Positions 7,854 through 15,195 are shown, counted from the first letter of the stretch. The stretch is DNA of 22,434 nucleotides from JBDSEG01 sp039920165 (GCA_039920165.1 JBDSEG010000089.1:1-22434); one strand, 5' to 3'. Program-made: numbers and translations. Notes: a model not told the origin generated them from the sequence alone.

Positions 7854-8804
7854 TCAGCCTCGCTGAGCGCGGCGCAGTTCCAGACCGAGCTGCGCAGCGC
7901 ACAGGTCGACCGCAACGTTGGCTTCGTCGATCACCCGCCCCATCGTGATGAAGCCGTGGATCTGGCGCTCGAAGCTGACCAGCGCGGCGCGGTTGCCGGC
8001 CTGCGTCAGCGCCTGTGCATAGGCGATGCCTTCGTCGCGCAGCGGATCGAAGCCGGCCGTGACGACGAGCGCCGGGGGCAGGCGCGACAGGTCGGCGTGC
8101 AGCAGCGGCGAGGCGCGCCAGTCGGCATCCAAGCCGGCATCGTCGATATAGTGGTCGTGGAACCAGGTGATGGTGTCGCGCGTGAGCAGGTAGCCGTCGC
8201 CGTTGCGCTCGTGCGATGGGGCGGTGCGCCGCATATCGGTCGCCGGATAGATGAGGAGCTGAAAGCGCAGCGGCAGATCGCCCGCATCGCGCGCCGCCAG
8301 CGCCACCACCGCGGCGAGATTGCCGCCGGCGCTGTCGCCGCCCACGCCCAGGCGCTGCGCATCGATGCCGAGGCTGCCGGCGTTCGCATGAACCCAGCGC
8401 GTCGCCGCGATTGCATCGTCGACGGCAGCCGGAAAGCGGTGCTCCGGCCCCATCCGGTAATCGACGGCGACGAGCGCGCAGCGCGAGCCGTTCGCAAGCT
8501 GGCGGCACAGGGTATCGTGGGTTTCCAGATCGCCGATGACCCAGCCGCCGCCGTGCAGATAGACCAGCGCGGGCAGGGGAGCAGCGCTGGCCCCGAGCGG
8601 CCGGTACAGACGCAGCGCGATGGCCCCGTGCGGTCCCGCCGCTTCGAGTTCGCGCACCTCGCCCACCTCGGGTGGCGCCGGCTGCGTGACCGCGCGCCGT
8701 TCGCGGTAGAAGTCCCGCGCCTCGTCGACCGGCAAGGTGTGCGTCGGTGGCACGCCACGGGCTTCCATCAGGTCGAGAAGGGCGCGAGCGTGGGGATGCA
8801 GCAT
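7854..8804 (-). CDS. alpha/beta hydrolase, hormone-sensitive lipase (HSL/family IV) type esterase
   Basis: A 316-residue carboxylesterase of the HSL group, hydrolysing acyl esters; the natural substrate is unknown. All hallmarks are present: the oxyanion-hole motif HGGG (84-87), the nucleophile motif GDSAGG with Ser158, the acid Asp253 in GFDPLRDEG, and His283 in QIHGF. No signal peptide is seen from the chosen start, so it is probably cytoplasmic. The ATG at 8804 has a good Shine-Dalgarno (GGAAG, 5 nt before). The frame is open to 8942, but the extra 46 codons are a translation of the AT-rich repeat upstream and are rejected. It probably follows amiC on the same strand, with a 141-bp gap holding the repeat. 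Confidence 0.93.
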   Translation of the reverse strand: MLHPHARALLDLMEARGVPPTHTLPVDEARDFYRERRAVTQPAPPEVGEVRELEAAGPHGAIALRLYRPLGASAAPLPALVYLHGGGWVIGDLETHDTLCRQLANGSRCALVAVDYRMGPEHRFPAAVDDAIAATRWVHANAGSLGIDAQRLGVGGDSAGGNLAAVVALAARDAGDLPLRFQLLIYPATDMRRTAPSHERNGDGYLLTRDTITWFHDHYIDDAGLDADWRASPLLHADLSRLPPALVVTAGFDPLRDEGIAYAQALTQAGNRAALVSFERQIHGFITMGRVIDEANVAVDLCAAQLGLELRRAQRG

Positions 8805-8834
8805 GGGTCTTCCGAAAGGTTGGGCGAGTGCAAA

Positions 8835-8920
8835 AACGCAAAGGAGAGCAAAGGACGCGAAGAAATCAAATTTCTTGAAAGGCTTTACTTCCTTCTCTTC
8901 CTTCGTTCCTTCGCGGTCAG
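8835..8920. repeat. AT-rich imperfect inverted-repeat element (CGCAAAGGA-type intergenic repeat)
   Basis: The gap between amiC and the esterase gene holds a run of related units: CGCAAAGGA, GAGCAAAGGA and CGCGAAGAA (8837-8865). The far side (about 8888-8920) holds matching opposite-strand units of the CTTCCTT/CTTCGCG type. The two arms could pair into a long imperfect hairpin; at its centre AAGAAAT and ATTTCTT (8860-8876) form a perfect 7-bp stem with a 3-nt loop. Composition is much richer in A+T than the surroundings. It resembles short dispersed intergenic repeats I recall from beta- and gamma-proteobacteria; copy number elsewhere in this genome cannot be seen. It may act as an attenuator or terminator. 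Confidence 0.55.
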
Positions 8921-8945
8921 AAGTTTGCATTTGAATGTGCAATGC

Positions 8946-10304
8946 CTACAACTGCCGCGAACGCGCCAGCGGCGGATTGCGGGCGAAGTATCGCGCGATG
9001 CCGCTCGTCAGCGCCTGCACCAGCCGCGCCTGGTAGGCCGGGTCGCGCAGCTTCGCCTCCTCTTCCGGGTTCGAGATGAAGGCGGTCTCGACCAGGATCG
9101 ACGGCACGTCGGGCGCCTTCAGAACGGCGAAACCGGCCTGTTCGACTTGCGCCTTGTGCAGCTTGCCGACCTTGCCGATCTGCCCGAGCACCTCGCCGCC
9201 GAGCTTCATGCTGTCCTTGATCTGCGCCGTCGTGCTCATGTCGAGCAGGGTACGGATCACGGTGTGATCATTGGCCTTGATATTGACGCCGCCGACCAGG
9301 TCGGCCGCATTTTCCTTGTCGGCCATCCAGCGCGCGGCTGCGCTCGACGCGCCGCCCTGGCTCAATGCGAAGACCGAGGCGCCGCGCGCCTGCGGTGTCA
9401 CGAAGGCATCGGCGTGCAGCGAGACGAAGAGATCGGCCTGGACCCGCCGCGCCTTGCGGACGCGTTCGTGCAGTGGGACGAAGAAATCGGCGTCGCGCGT
9501 GAGCATCGCGCGCATGCCAGGCTGGGCATTGATGCGGTCGCGCAGTTGCAGCGCGACGGCGAGCACCACGTCTTTCTCGCGCAGTCCGCTCGGACCGACA
9601 GCGCCCGGATCCTCGCCGCCGTGGCCGGGATCGATCGCGACGACGATCAGGCGGTCGATCCTCGCCTGCGCCTGCTGCGGCGTCGGTTCGGCAACGAGCG
9701 CCGGCGCCGGCCTCGGGGCTTCGGGCCCGGGTTCGGTCGGCGCCGCGCCCCGGTCGGGCCGGCCCTGGGCCGTGACCGACGGCTTGTCGATGCGACCGAT
9801 AAATTCACCCAGCGCATCCTGTACCGCCCGAGCGGCCTGGTGCTCGGCAAGTTCCTTGTCGCGGATGAGGGCGAGCAAGGGGTCGCGTTCCTCGGTCGGG
9901 TACAGGTCGAAGACGAGCCGGTGCCGGTACGCCGCGACGGGCTCGAGCGTGAAAAGCTGCGGGGCGGTCGGCTGCTTGAGGTCGATGACGAGCCGCACGG
10001 TGCGCGGCTGGTTCTGGCCGATGCGCAGTCCGGCGATATACGGATCATCGGCATGCACCTTGCCGACCAGCTCGCGCAGCGCCGCCTTGAGTTCGAGACC
10101 CTCGATGTCGATCACCAGACGCGCCGGGTTCTGTGCCATGAAATGGCGCACGCCCAGGCGTGCATCGGACTCGACCGTGACGCGCGTGTAGTCGTCCGCG
10201 GGCCAGACCCGCACGGCGAGAATCTCGGCGCCGAACGCGATCCCGCCCGCGCCGGCCGTGAGCACGATCGTGCCGATGCCGCGCAGTGCCGCGCGCCGTT
10301 TCAT
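8946..10304 (-). CDS. amiC: N-acetylmuramoyl-L-alanine amidase (AmiC type, AMIN + Amidase_3)
   Basis: A periplasmic zinc amidase that cuts the amide bond between MurNAc and the stem peptide during septum splitting. The 452-residue protein starts with MKRRAALRGIG and a hydrophobic stretch ending near residue 26, a likely Tat signal as in E. coli AmiA and AmiC. An AMIN domain (about 27-135), which targets the septum, is followed by a Pro/Ala-rich linker (175-215) and the Amidase_3 domain. The zinc ligands are His228 (DPGHGG), Glu243 and His297 (SLHADA); Glu406 (VETAFISN) is the catalytic glutamate. An insertion between His297 and Glu406, where the regulatory helix of AmiB/C lies, suggests control by an EnvC/NlpD-like activator. 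The start ATG overlaps the tsaE stop (ATGA), implying translational coupling. The stop codon is TAG. Confidence 0.96.
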   Translation of the reverse strand: MKRRAALRGIGTIVLTAGAGGIAFGAEILAVRVWPADDYTRVTVESDARLGVRHFMAQNPARLVIDIEGLELKAALRELVGKVHADDPYIAGLRIGQNQPRTVRLVIDLKQPTAPQLFTLEPVAAYRHRLVFDLYPTEERDPLLALIRDKELAEHQAARAVQDALGEFIGRIDKPSVTAQGRPDRGAAPTEPGPEAPRPAPALVAEPTPQQAQARIDRLIVVAIDPGHGGEDPGAVGPSGLREKDVVLAVALQLRDRINAQPGMRAMLTRDADFFVPLHERVRKARRVQADLFVSLHADAFVTPQARGASVFALSQGGASSAAARWMADKENAADLVGGVNIKANDHTVIRTLLDMSTTAQIKDSMKLGGEVLGQIGKVGKLHKAQVEQAGFAVLKAPDVPSILVETAFISNPEEEAKLRDPAYQARLVQALTSGIARYFARNPPLARSRQL

Positions 10305-10825
10305 GCCGCACCCCCGAGCAGCGCGACGCCGCGCGCGGTTGCTGCGCGCAGCACGACGGTGCGCGCCTCGGCCGCATCGGGCTCGATCTCGATGCGCAGA
10401 TCGGCCAGCGGCAGGAAGCCGGTCGCCTTCTCCGGCCATTCGGCGAGCTTCAACGCCGGGCTCGCGAACACCTCGCGAAAGCCGGCGTCCTCCCATTCCT
10501 GCGGATCGTCGAAGCGGTAAAAATCGAAGTGACGGATCTCGAACGGCTCGTCTGCCGAGGGCAGGTCGTAGGCCTCCATCACCGCATACGTCGGGCTCTT
10601 GACGCGGCCCTGCACGCCGAGCGCGTGCAGCAGGTAGCGCACGAAGGTCGTCTTGCCGGCGCCGAGCGGGCCGTGCAGTTCGATAAACGCATCGCGCAGC
10701 GCCGGACGCGCGACGATGCGGGCGGCGATGGAGGCTGCGCACGCGGCGCACGCGGCCTCGCTGGGCCAGCGTTCGCGGTGTTTTTCTAGAATCGACAAAT
10801 GATGACCGGTGCTCGAGGTTTGCAT
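10301..10825 (-). CDS. tsaE: tRNA threonylcarbamoyladenosine biosynthesis ATPase TsaE
   Basis: TsaE is the ATPase of the TsaB-TsaD-TsaE complex that makes t6A at position 37 of ANN-decoding tRNAs. The 174-residue frame has the Walker A loop HGPLGAGKTTF (51-61), the switch-like SPTYAVMEAYD segment, and the downstream HFDFYRFDDPQEWEDAGF block with the conserved aspartates typical of the family. The C-terminal segment LRIEIEPDAAEARTVVL is also usual. The start is uncertain: ATG at 10825 lies inside the first codons of the divergent queG gene, and a TTG at 10798 (10 residues fewer before the conserved domain) would just avoid overlap. Neither has a well-spaced Shine-Dalgarno. The last codon overlaps the amiC start, a common beta-proteobacterial pairing. 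Confidence 0.93.
   Translation of the reverse strand: MQTSSTGHHLSILEKHRERWPSEAACAACAASIAARIVARPALRDAFIELHGPLGAGKTTFVRYLLHALGVQGRVKSPTYAVMEAYDLPSADEPFEIRHFDFYRFDDPQEWEDAGFREVFASPALKLAEWPEKATGFLPLADLRIEIEPDAAEARTVVLRAATARGVALLGGAA
10787..10792 (+). promoter_or_regulatory. -10-like hexamer TAGAAT upstream of queG
   Basis: TAGAAT ends exactly 6 nt before the queG ATG at 10799, so transcription would begin at the start codon itself (leaderless mRNA). There is no Shine-Dalgarno. No good -35 is seen. The hexamer lies within the tsaE coding region. Confidence 0.5.
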
Positions 10826-11908
10826 GCCTTCGCGGACGGCCCGGATCCGACCACGTTGATGACGTCCCTGCGCACGGCGGCGCAGGCACTCGGATTTTCC
10901 CAGATCGGGATCGCGGGCATCGATCTGGCAAGCGCCGAGCCGGGTCTTCTGGCGTGGCTGAACAACGGCTCGCATGGCACGATGGACTACATGGCGCGCC
11001 ACGGGTTGAAGCGCGCCCGCCCGGCCGAGCTCGTCACCGGCACGTTGTCGGTCATCACCGCGCGGATGGACTATCTGCCCCGCGCCACGCCGGCGGGCTG
11101 GCAGGCGATCGAATGGCAGGGCATCGGCGCTTCACACCGAGCGCAAGTCTCGATCTATGCGCGGGGCCGCGATTACCACAAGGTCTTGCGGGCGCGACTG
11201 CAGGCGCTCGCCGATTCTCTGGCCGATGTGGTGGGACCGTTCGGGCATCGCGTCTTCACCGATTCAGCGCCGGTGCTCGAGGTCGAACTCGCTTCGCGCA
11301 GCGGTCTGGGCTGGCGCGGCAAGCACACCCTCAACCTGTCTCGCGAGGGCTCGATGGTCTTCCTCGGCGAGATCTTCACCGACCTCGCGCTGCCGGCCAC
11401 AAAACCCGCGTCCGACCACTGCGGGAGCTGCAGCGCGTGCATCGACGTGTGCCCGACCCGCGCGATCGTCGCACCCTACCGGCTCGACGCGCGGCGCTGC
11501 ATCTCGTACCTGACGATCGAGCATCACGGCGCGATCCCGCTCGAATTCCGGCGCGCGATCGGCAACCGCATCTTCGGCTGCGACGACTGCCAGCTCGTGT
11601 GCCCGTGGAACAAATTTGCGCAGCGCAGCGAGCTGCCCGATTTCGACGCGCGCTCCGGGCTCGACGCCGCGTCGCTCGCCGAGCTGTGGGCCTGGTCCGA
11701 GTCCGAATTTCTGCACCGCACCGAAGGCAGCGCGATCCGCCGTATCGGCTGGCAGCGCTGGCGGCGCAACCTCGCGGTCGGCATTGGCAATGCGCTGCGC
11801 AGCGCCGACGATCTTGCGCTGCGAAGTGACCTGCAGGCGGGCCGCGAGGGGAGCGATGCGATGGTCCGCGAGCACATCGACTGGGCCCTGGCGTCGGCTG
11901 AGTCGTAG
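10799..11908 (+). CDS. queG: epoxyqueuosine reductase QueG
   Basis: QueG carries out the last step of queuosine synthesis, a cobalamin-dependent reduction of epoxyqueuosine in tRNA. In the 369-residue product, GFSQIGIAGIDL (32-43) and DYMARHGLKRARPAEL match the family N-terminus. FTDSAPVLE holds the catalytic Asp155. Two [4Fe-4S] clusters are predicted from CGSCSACIDVCP (Cys208, 211, 214, 218) and CDDCQLVCPW (Cys261, 264, 268) plus Cys234. C-terminal HEAT-like helices are shortened, as in normal single-domain QueG. Start: ATG 10799 fits the -10 box placed 6 nt upstream; ATG at 10859 is an alternative but would trim part of the conserved N-terminal helix. It overlaps the divergent tsaE start by 27 bp if both ATGs are used. 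The stop is TAG. Confidence 0.96.
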   Translation: MMTGARGLHAFADGPDPTTLMTSLRTAAQALGFSQIGIAGIDLASAEPGLLAWLNNGSHGTMDYMARHGLKRARPAELVTGTLSVITARMDYLPRATPAGWQAIEWQGIGASHRAQVSIYARGRDYHKVLRARLQALADSLADVVGPFGHRVFTDSAPVLEVELASRSGLGWRGKHTLNLSREGSMVFLGEIFTDLALPATKPASDHCGSCSACIDVCPTRAIVAPYRLDARRCISYLTIEHHGAIPLEFRRAIGNRIFGCDDCQLVCPWNKFAQRSELPDFDARSGLDAASLAELWAWSESEFLHRTEGSAIRRIGWQRWRRNLAVGIGNALRSADDLALRSDLQAGREGSDAMVREHIDWALASAES

Positions 11909-11969
11909 CACTGCAAGTGAGGGATTCGAGGGTTATCGAGCATTTGCCCGTCTGGACCTGCGGCCTAGC

Positions 11970-12128
11970 TTGGCAAGAGGCGGGCCGAAAGGCAAAGTCA
12001 GGAGCCTCAGTGTCCTGCTCGCCTGGATCGGCGGACTCGCGGTGCTCGCGTCTGCGGTGTTCTTTATTGTCTCGAAGTTGCGCCTCGACCCAACACCGCC
12101 GGCACCCAACCCCGAAAGATCGGGCTGA
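11970..12128 (+). CDS. possible small single-pass membrane protein (weak)
   Basis: The 270-bp space between queG and the convergent EamA gene is otherwise without a gene. One frame from a TTG at 11970 to a TGA at 12128 encodes 52 residues with a convincing transmembrane segment (VLLAWIGGLAVLASAVFFIV) flanked by basic residues, followed by a Pro-rich tail (DPTPPAPNPERSG). Other starts are possible: CTG at 12015 follows AGGAG at 12000-12004. The lack of a standard start codon with a good ribosome site, and the fact that this frame continues from a shadow of queG, make it doubtful. It could be a real small protein, or chance hydrophobic translation of GC-rich DNA. No family recognised. Confidence 0.25.
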   Translation: MARGGPKGKVRSLSVLLAWIGGLAVLASAVFFIVSKLRLDPTPPAPNPERSG

Positions 12129-12148
12129 CAGCGCTCGACTGAATGCGC

Positions 12149-12169
12149 GGTCCGGGCGCCCCGGTGACC
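12149..12169. terminator. possible hairpin between convergent queG and EamA genes
   Basis: GGTC/GACC and CGGG/CCCG arms can pair around a CGC loop with a two-base bulge, 10 bp from the EamA stop. No T-run follows on either strand, so intrinsic termination is doubtful; it may only be a GC-rich stem. Confidence 0.2.
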
Positions 12170-12178
12170 CCGGCGCAA

Positions 12179-13069
12179 TCACGATGACGCCTTGGCGACC
12201 GGTTTTGCTCCGCCGATCACTCCGGTGGCCAGCGCCGTGCCGAGGAGGATCACGGCGCAGCCGACGGAAGTCTCGATCTCGATTCCTTCACCCAGGAACA
12301 ATGCGCCCCAGGCGACCGCGAAGCCGGGAATGAGAAACGTCACGGCTATCGCATTGCTCGGGCCGATGCGATCGATGAGGCGGAAATACAGCAGGTAGGC
12401 GACGCCGGTGCACGGCACGGCAAGCAGCACGGCGGCCAGCCACGCGCCGCTCGACGGCGCGTCGGCGGGCCACCACCGCACGGCCGGCAGGAAGAGAAGC
12501 AGCCCGGCCGCGAGCTGGCTACCGCCAGCGACGGCGATCGAAGGCACGCCTTGCAGCACCCGCTTCGTATAGTTCGCGCCGAGGCCGTAGCACAGCGTCG
12601 CGCCGAGGCAGGCGGCAATTGCCAGACCCGACCCGCCGGACTTGAAGCTCGCCTTCTCCCACGCCAGACCCACGACGCCCACGAAGCCGATCGCCAATCC
12701 GGCGATTCGCGCCGGCGTGAGCCGGTCGCCGATCCAGCACCACGCGATGACCGCGGCGAACAGCGGCGAAGCGGCATTGAAGATCGATGCGAGTCCGGCC
12801 GTGATCGACAGCGCAGCGAAGCTGTAGAGCAAAAACGGGAGTGCCGAGTTGAGGATGCCGATGACCGTGATCGGTCGCCAGTGCCGAAGCATCGCCGCCC
12901 ACTGGCCGCGCCACGCGACGATCGGCAACAGCACGATGGCGGCCAGGCCGAAACGCACGGCAACGAGCGGCGCCGGACCGAACTCGGGGGCGGCCACGCG
13001 CATGAACAGGAACGAGGCGCCCCACAGCGCGGCGAGCAGCAGCAGCTCGCCAATGTCGAAAGCCTTCAC
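12179..13069 (-). CDS. EamA/DMT superfamily transporter
   Basis: A 296-residue inner-membrane protein of the drug/metabolite transporter superfamily. It has two EamA repeats, each of about five hydrophobic helices: repeat one from FDIGELLLLAALWGASFLFMRVAA to about residue 135, repeat two from LAIAACLGATLCYGLGANY to the end. The WGASFLFMR opening and the AALLAVPCTGVAYLLYFRLIDRIGPSNA/FLIPGFAVAWGALFLGE run are characteristic of the RhaT/YdcZ-like exporters of metabolites. The substrate is unknown. The GTG start at 13069, 10 nt after the ogt stop, gives the normal family N-terminus; an open frame to 13135 would overlap ogt. The gene is probably the third member of the ada-alkA/ogt transcript; a functional link to alkylation repair is not established. 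Confidence 0.92.
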   Translation of the reverse strand: MKAFDIGELLLLAALWGASFLFMRVAAPEFGPAPLVAVRFGLAAIVLLPIVAWRGQWAAMLRHWRPITVIGILNSALPFLLYSFAALSITAGLASIFNAASPLFAAVIAWCWIGDRLTPARIAGLAIGFVGVVGLAWEKASFKSGGSGLAIAACLGATLCYGLGANYTKRVLQGVPSIAVAGGSQLAAGLLLFLPAVRWWPADAPSSGAWLAAVLLAVPCTGVAYLLYFRLIDRIGPSNAIAVTFLIPGFAVAWGALFLGEGIEIETSVGCAVILLGTALATGVIGGAKPVAKASS

Positions 13070-13079
13070 GCGAACGGCT

Positions 13080-13589
13080 TCATGCGCGCGCTTCGAGCGC
13101 AAGCAATGCGCGCTTACGATCCAGACCACCGGCATAACCGGTCAGCGCGCCGCTGCTGCCGACGACACGGTGGCACGGCACGATGACCGAAACCGGATTG
13201 CGCCCGACGGCCGAGCCGACGGCGCGCACCGCCTGAGGCGCCCCGATCGCGCGCGCGATATCGCCATAGCTGCGCGTCGCGCCGCTGTCGATCGCGAGCA
13301 GCGCCGCCCACACGCTGCGCTGGAATGCACTGCCCTGCAGATCGAGCGGCACGTCGAAGGTCTCGGCCGTTCCGTCGAAATAGGCGCGCAACTGGGCCGC
13401 CGCGCGAACCAGCAGCGGATCGTCGTCAACGTGCGGCGCGTCAAGTTCGCCGGGATGGTGTTTCTGGCCTTCGAACCACGCGCCGGCCAAACCCTCGGCC
13501 GTTCGGGCGAGCAGCACGTTGCCGAGCGGGGTATCGATGATCGTCTGCGCCGTCGCATGGCGTTGGATGGCGGCTGTGGTTTGGCTCAT
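13080..13589 (-). CDS. ogt: methylated-DNA--[protein]-cysteine S-methyltransferase (Ogt)
   Basis: A suicide repair protein that removes methyl groups from O6-methylguanine and O4-methylthymine. The 169-residue product has a short N-terminal domain and the C-terminal DNA-binding/transfer domain with FQRSVWAALLAI, the recognition segment RSYGDIARAIGAPQAVRAVG, and GRNPVSVIVPCHRVVGSSG, in which Cys139 is the methyl acceptor next to His140. This arrangement is normal for Ogt. The ATG overlaps the last bases of the upstream ada-alkA stop (ATGA), so translation is coupled. Functionally it supplies the methyltransferase domain that E. coli Ada carries as its C-terminal half, here encoded separately. 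Confidence 0.95.
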   Translation of the reverse strand: MSQTTAAIQRHATAQTIIDTPLGNVLLARTAEGLAGAWFEGQKHHPGELDAPHVDDDPLLVRAAAQLRAYFDGTAETFDVPLDLQGSAFQRSVWAALLAIDSGATRSYGDIARAIGAPQAVRAVGSAVGRNPVSVIVPCHRVVGSSGALTGYAGGLDRKRALLALEARA

Positions 13590-15082
13590 GTCGTGTTCTC
13601 CAGGCTGTTCCACAGCTTCAGCACCGCATACGACCGCCACGGCCGCCAGGCCTGGGCGAGCGCTTCGGCGCCGCGCTGCGATGGTTGATCGAAAAGCCGC
13701 CCGGTCGCCTTGAGCACGGCGACATCGTTCGGCGGAAAGGCATCCGGCCAGCCGAGCGCGCGCATCGCGATGTAGTGCGCCGTCCACGCGCCGATGCCGG
13801 CAATCGCCTGCAGCGAGTCGATGAGCGGGTGCGGTGCGGCGCGCGGCGCGAGCTGTTGGGCGATTGCCGGCCACGCCCGCGCGAGCCCGACGATCGCGCT
13901 GGCGCGGCTGCGGATGATGCCGAGTTCGGCGACGCGCTCGATCGGCGTTTCGGCGAGCAATGCGGGGTCGGGAAAGATGCGGTCGACGTCCGCCCACGGC
14001 GTCGCGATCGGCATGCCGAAGCGTCCGACGAGCCTGTGTGCGAGCGTTCGAGCCGCTGCAACCGTGACTTGCTGGCCGAGCACAGCGCGCACCGCGAGCT
14101 CGAAGCCGTCGACGCCTCCGGGCAGGCGCAGCCCGGACGTTCCCGGCAGTTCGGCGAGCGCCGCGTCGATCGTCTGCGGTGTCGCATCGAGATCGAGCCA
14201 GCGTCGTACCGCCGCGAGCACGCGGCCGGCGTGCGGAGCGAGGCCGGGGGCGAAGCGCACCCGAACGCGCCCCGGCGCACTTGCGAAATCCGCTTCGATC
14301 CAGCCTTCGACGGGCGCACCTGTTCCGGCCCGCAGCGTGCGCCGGATCCGCTGTGCCTCGACATGCTCGACACCGGGAATCGCGCGCTTCGAAAAGAAGC
14401 GCAGCAGCGCATCGATGTCGTACGGCGCACGGTAGGCGAGGATGACCGCGATGGCGTTGTCCGCCTCTACCGCATCGACCGCATGCGGGCGGTCGGCATC
14501 GCCACGCAGGCGCGACGGGCTCATGCGGTAGCTGTCGGCGAACGCCGTATTGAAGCGGCGCAGGCTGCGAAAGCCGCTCGCGAATGCGACCTGCGTCATC
14601 GGCATGCGGGTATCGGTCAGTAGCTGCTTGGCGAGCAACAGCCGGCGCGTGTGCAGATACTGGATCGGCGTCACGCCGTGTTCGGCCGCGAAGATGCGGC
14701 GCAGGTGGCGGTCGCTCACGCCCATGCGGTGCGAGAGTGCCGCGAGTCCCGGCGCCTCGCCGCTCGCCGCCTGGGCATCGAGCGCCTGCGCCGCCTGGTG
14801 CGCGAGCGTTCGCGACGCGTCCATCGCCGTCCACGCGAGCCCGGGTCCGGGTGCGATCTCGGGCCGGCATTTGAGACACGGCCGAAAGGTTGCCGCCTCG
14901 GCCTGCGCCGCCGTCTCGAAGAAGCGGCAGTTCTCGCGTCGCGGCGTGCGCACGCGGCAGATCGGGCGGCAGTAGATCCGCGTCGACGTGACGCCGACGA
15001 AGAGCCGGCCGTCGAAGCGCGCGTCGCGCGCCTTGACGGCTTCGTAGCCGATCTCGGAATCGATCGCGTCATGGTTGGACAT
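13586..15082 (-). CDS. Ada-type regulator fused to AlkA 3-methyladenine DNA glycosylase
   Basis: A 498-residue adaptive-response protein combining sensor, regulator and glycosylase. The N-terminal Ada zinc domain has Cys38, Cys42, Cys69 and Cys72 at the same positions as in E. coli Ada, where Cys38 accepts methyl groups from methylphosphotriesters. An AraC-type helix-turn-helix pair follows (about 90-190; GLAALSHRMGVSDRHLRRIF and MTQVAFASGFRSLRRFNTAF). Next is an AlkA-like N-terminal domain (about 205-310), then an HhH-GPD domain with VRAVLGQQVTVAAARTL, the hairpin IAGIGAWTAHYIAMRALGW, and catalytic Asp453 in PPNDVAVL. It therefore removes alkylated bases itself and likely activates its own operon with ogt. 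The start ATG has no Shine-Dalgarno, but CATAAT lies 7 nt upstream. No clear Ada box (AAT-N6-GCAA) is visible. Confidence 0.95.
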   Translation of the reverse strand: MSNHDAIDSEIGYEAVKARDARFDGRLFVGVTSTRIYCRPICRVRTPRRENCRFFETAAQAEAATFRPCLKCRPEIAPGPGLAWTAMDASRTLAHQAAQALDAQAASGEAPGLAALSHRMGVSDRHLRRIFAAEHGVTPIQYLHTRRLLLAKQLLTDTRMPMTQVAFASGFRSLRRFNTAFADSYRMSPSRLRGDADRPHAVDAVEADNAIAVILAYRAPYDIDALLRFFSKRAIPGVEHVEAQRIRRTLRAGTGAPVEGWIEADFASAPGRVRVRFAPGLAPHAGRVLAAVRRWLDLDATPQTIDAALAELPGTSGLRLPGGVDGFELAVRAVLGQQVTVAAARTLAHRLVGRFGMPIATPWADVDRIFPDPALLAETPIERVAELGIIRSRASAIVGLARAWPAIAQQLAPRAAPHPLIDSLQAIAGIGAWTAHYIAMRALGWPDAFPPNDVAVLKATGRLFDQPSQRGAEALAQAWRPWRSYAVLKLWNSLENTT

Positions 15083-15084
15083 GG

Positions 15085-15165
15085 GTCGGATTATGTTCGG
15101 CCGGCGCGCACAGACTCGCCGTTTTCGGACATGTTCCCGAGCCGTGTCGGCCGACCATAATCGAC
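15085..15165. repeat. inverted repeat flanking the ada-alkA/thiolase divergent promoter
   Basis: The left arm (15085-15102, beginning GTCGGATTATG) and the right arm (15149-15165, ending CATAATCGAC) are inverted copies. They differ by one inserted base and one mismatch over 17-18 bp, with 46 bp between. Each arm contains a CATAAT -10 box pointing outward, toward ada-alkA on the left and the thiolase gene on the right. Confidence 0.6.
15090..15095 (-). promoter_or_regulatory. -10-like hexamer CATAAT upstream of ada-alkA
   Basis: CATAAT on the minus strand ends 7 nt before the ATG at 15082, which predicts a leaderless or nearly leaderless mRNA. The -35 is poor, as expected if an activator such as methylated Ada is needed. 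The hexamer sits inside the left arm of a long inverted repeat. Confidence 0.45.
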
Positions 15166-15191
15166 GGGCGTCATTCGCTGAATTCCGGAGG
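15156..15191 (+). promoter_or_regulatory. -10 box and ribosome binding site of the thiolase gene
   Basis: CATAAT at 15156-15161 would start transcription near 15168. GGAGG at 15187-15191, 4 nt before the ATG, is the strongest Shine-Dalgarno in the window and fixes the thiolase start at 15196. Confidence 0.5.
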
Positions 15192-15195
15192 AATC

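Noticed and set aside
8805..8942. 46-residue N-terminal extension of the esterase
   Set aside because: It is a translation of the intergenic repeat. The ATG at 8804 has GGAAG at good spacing and gives the usual family N-terminus.
7827..10520. 897-codon open frame on the plus strand opposite the esterase and amiC genes
   Set aside because: It is antisense to two clear genes with intact catalytic motifs, has low-complexity Arg/Ala/Asp-rich translation and no recognisable domain. Long antisense frames are expected at this GC content.
13590..14879. open N-terminal extension of the ogt frame
   Set aside because: It overlaps the ada-alkA gene in another frame on the same strand. The ATG at 13589 overlapping the ada-alkA stop gives a normal Ogt.
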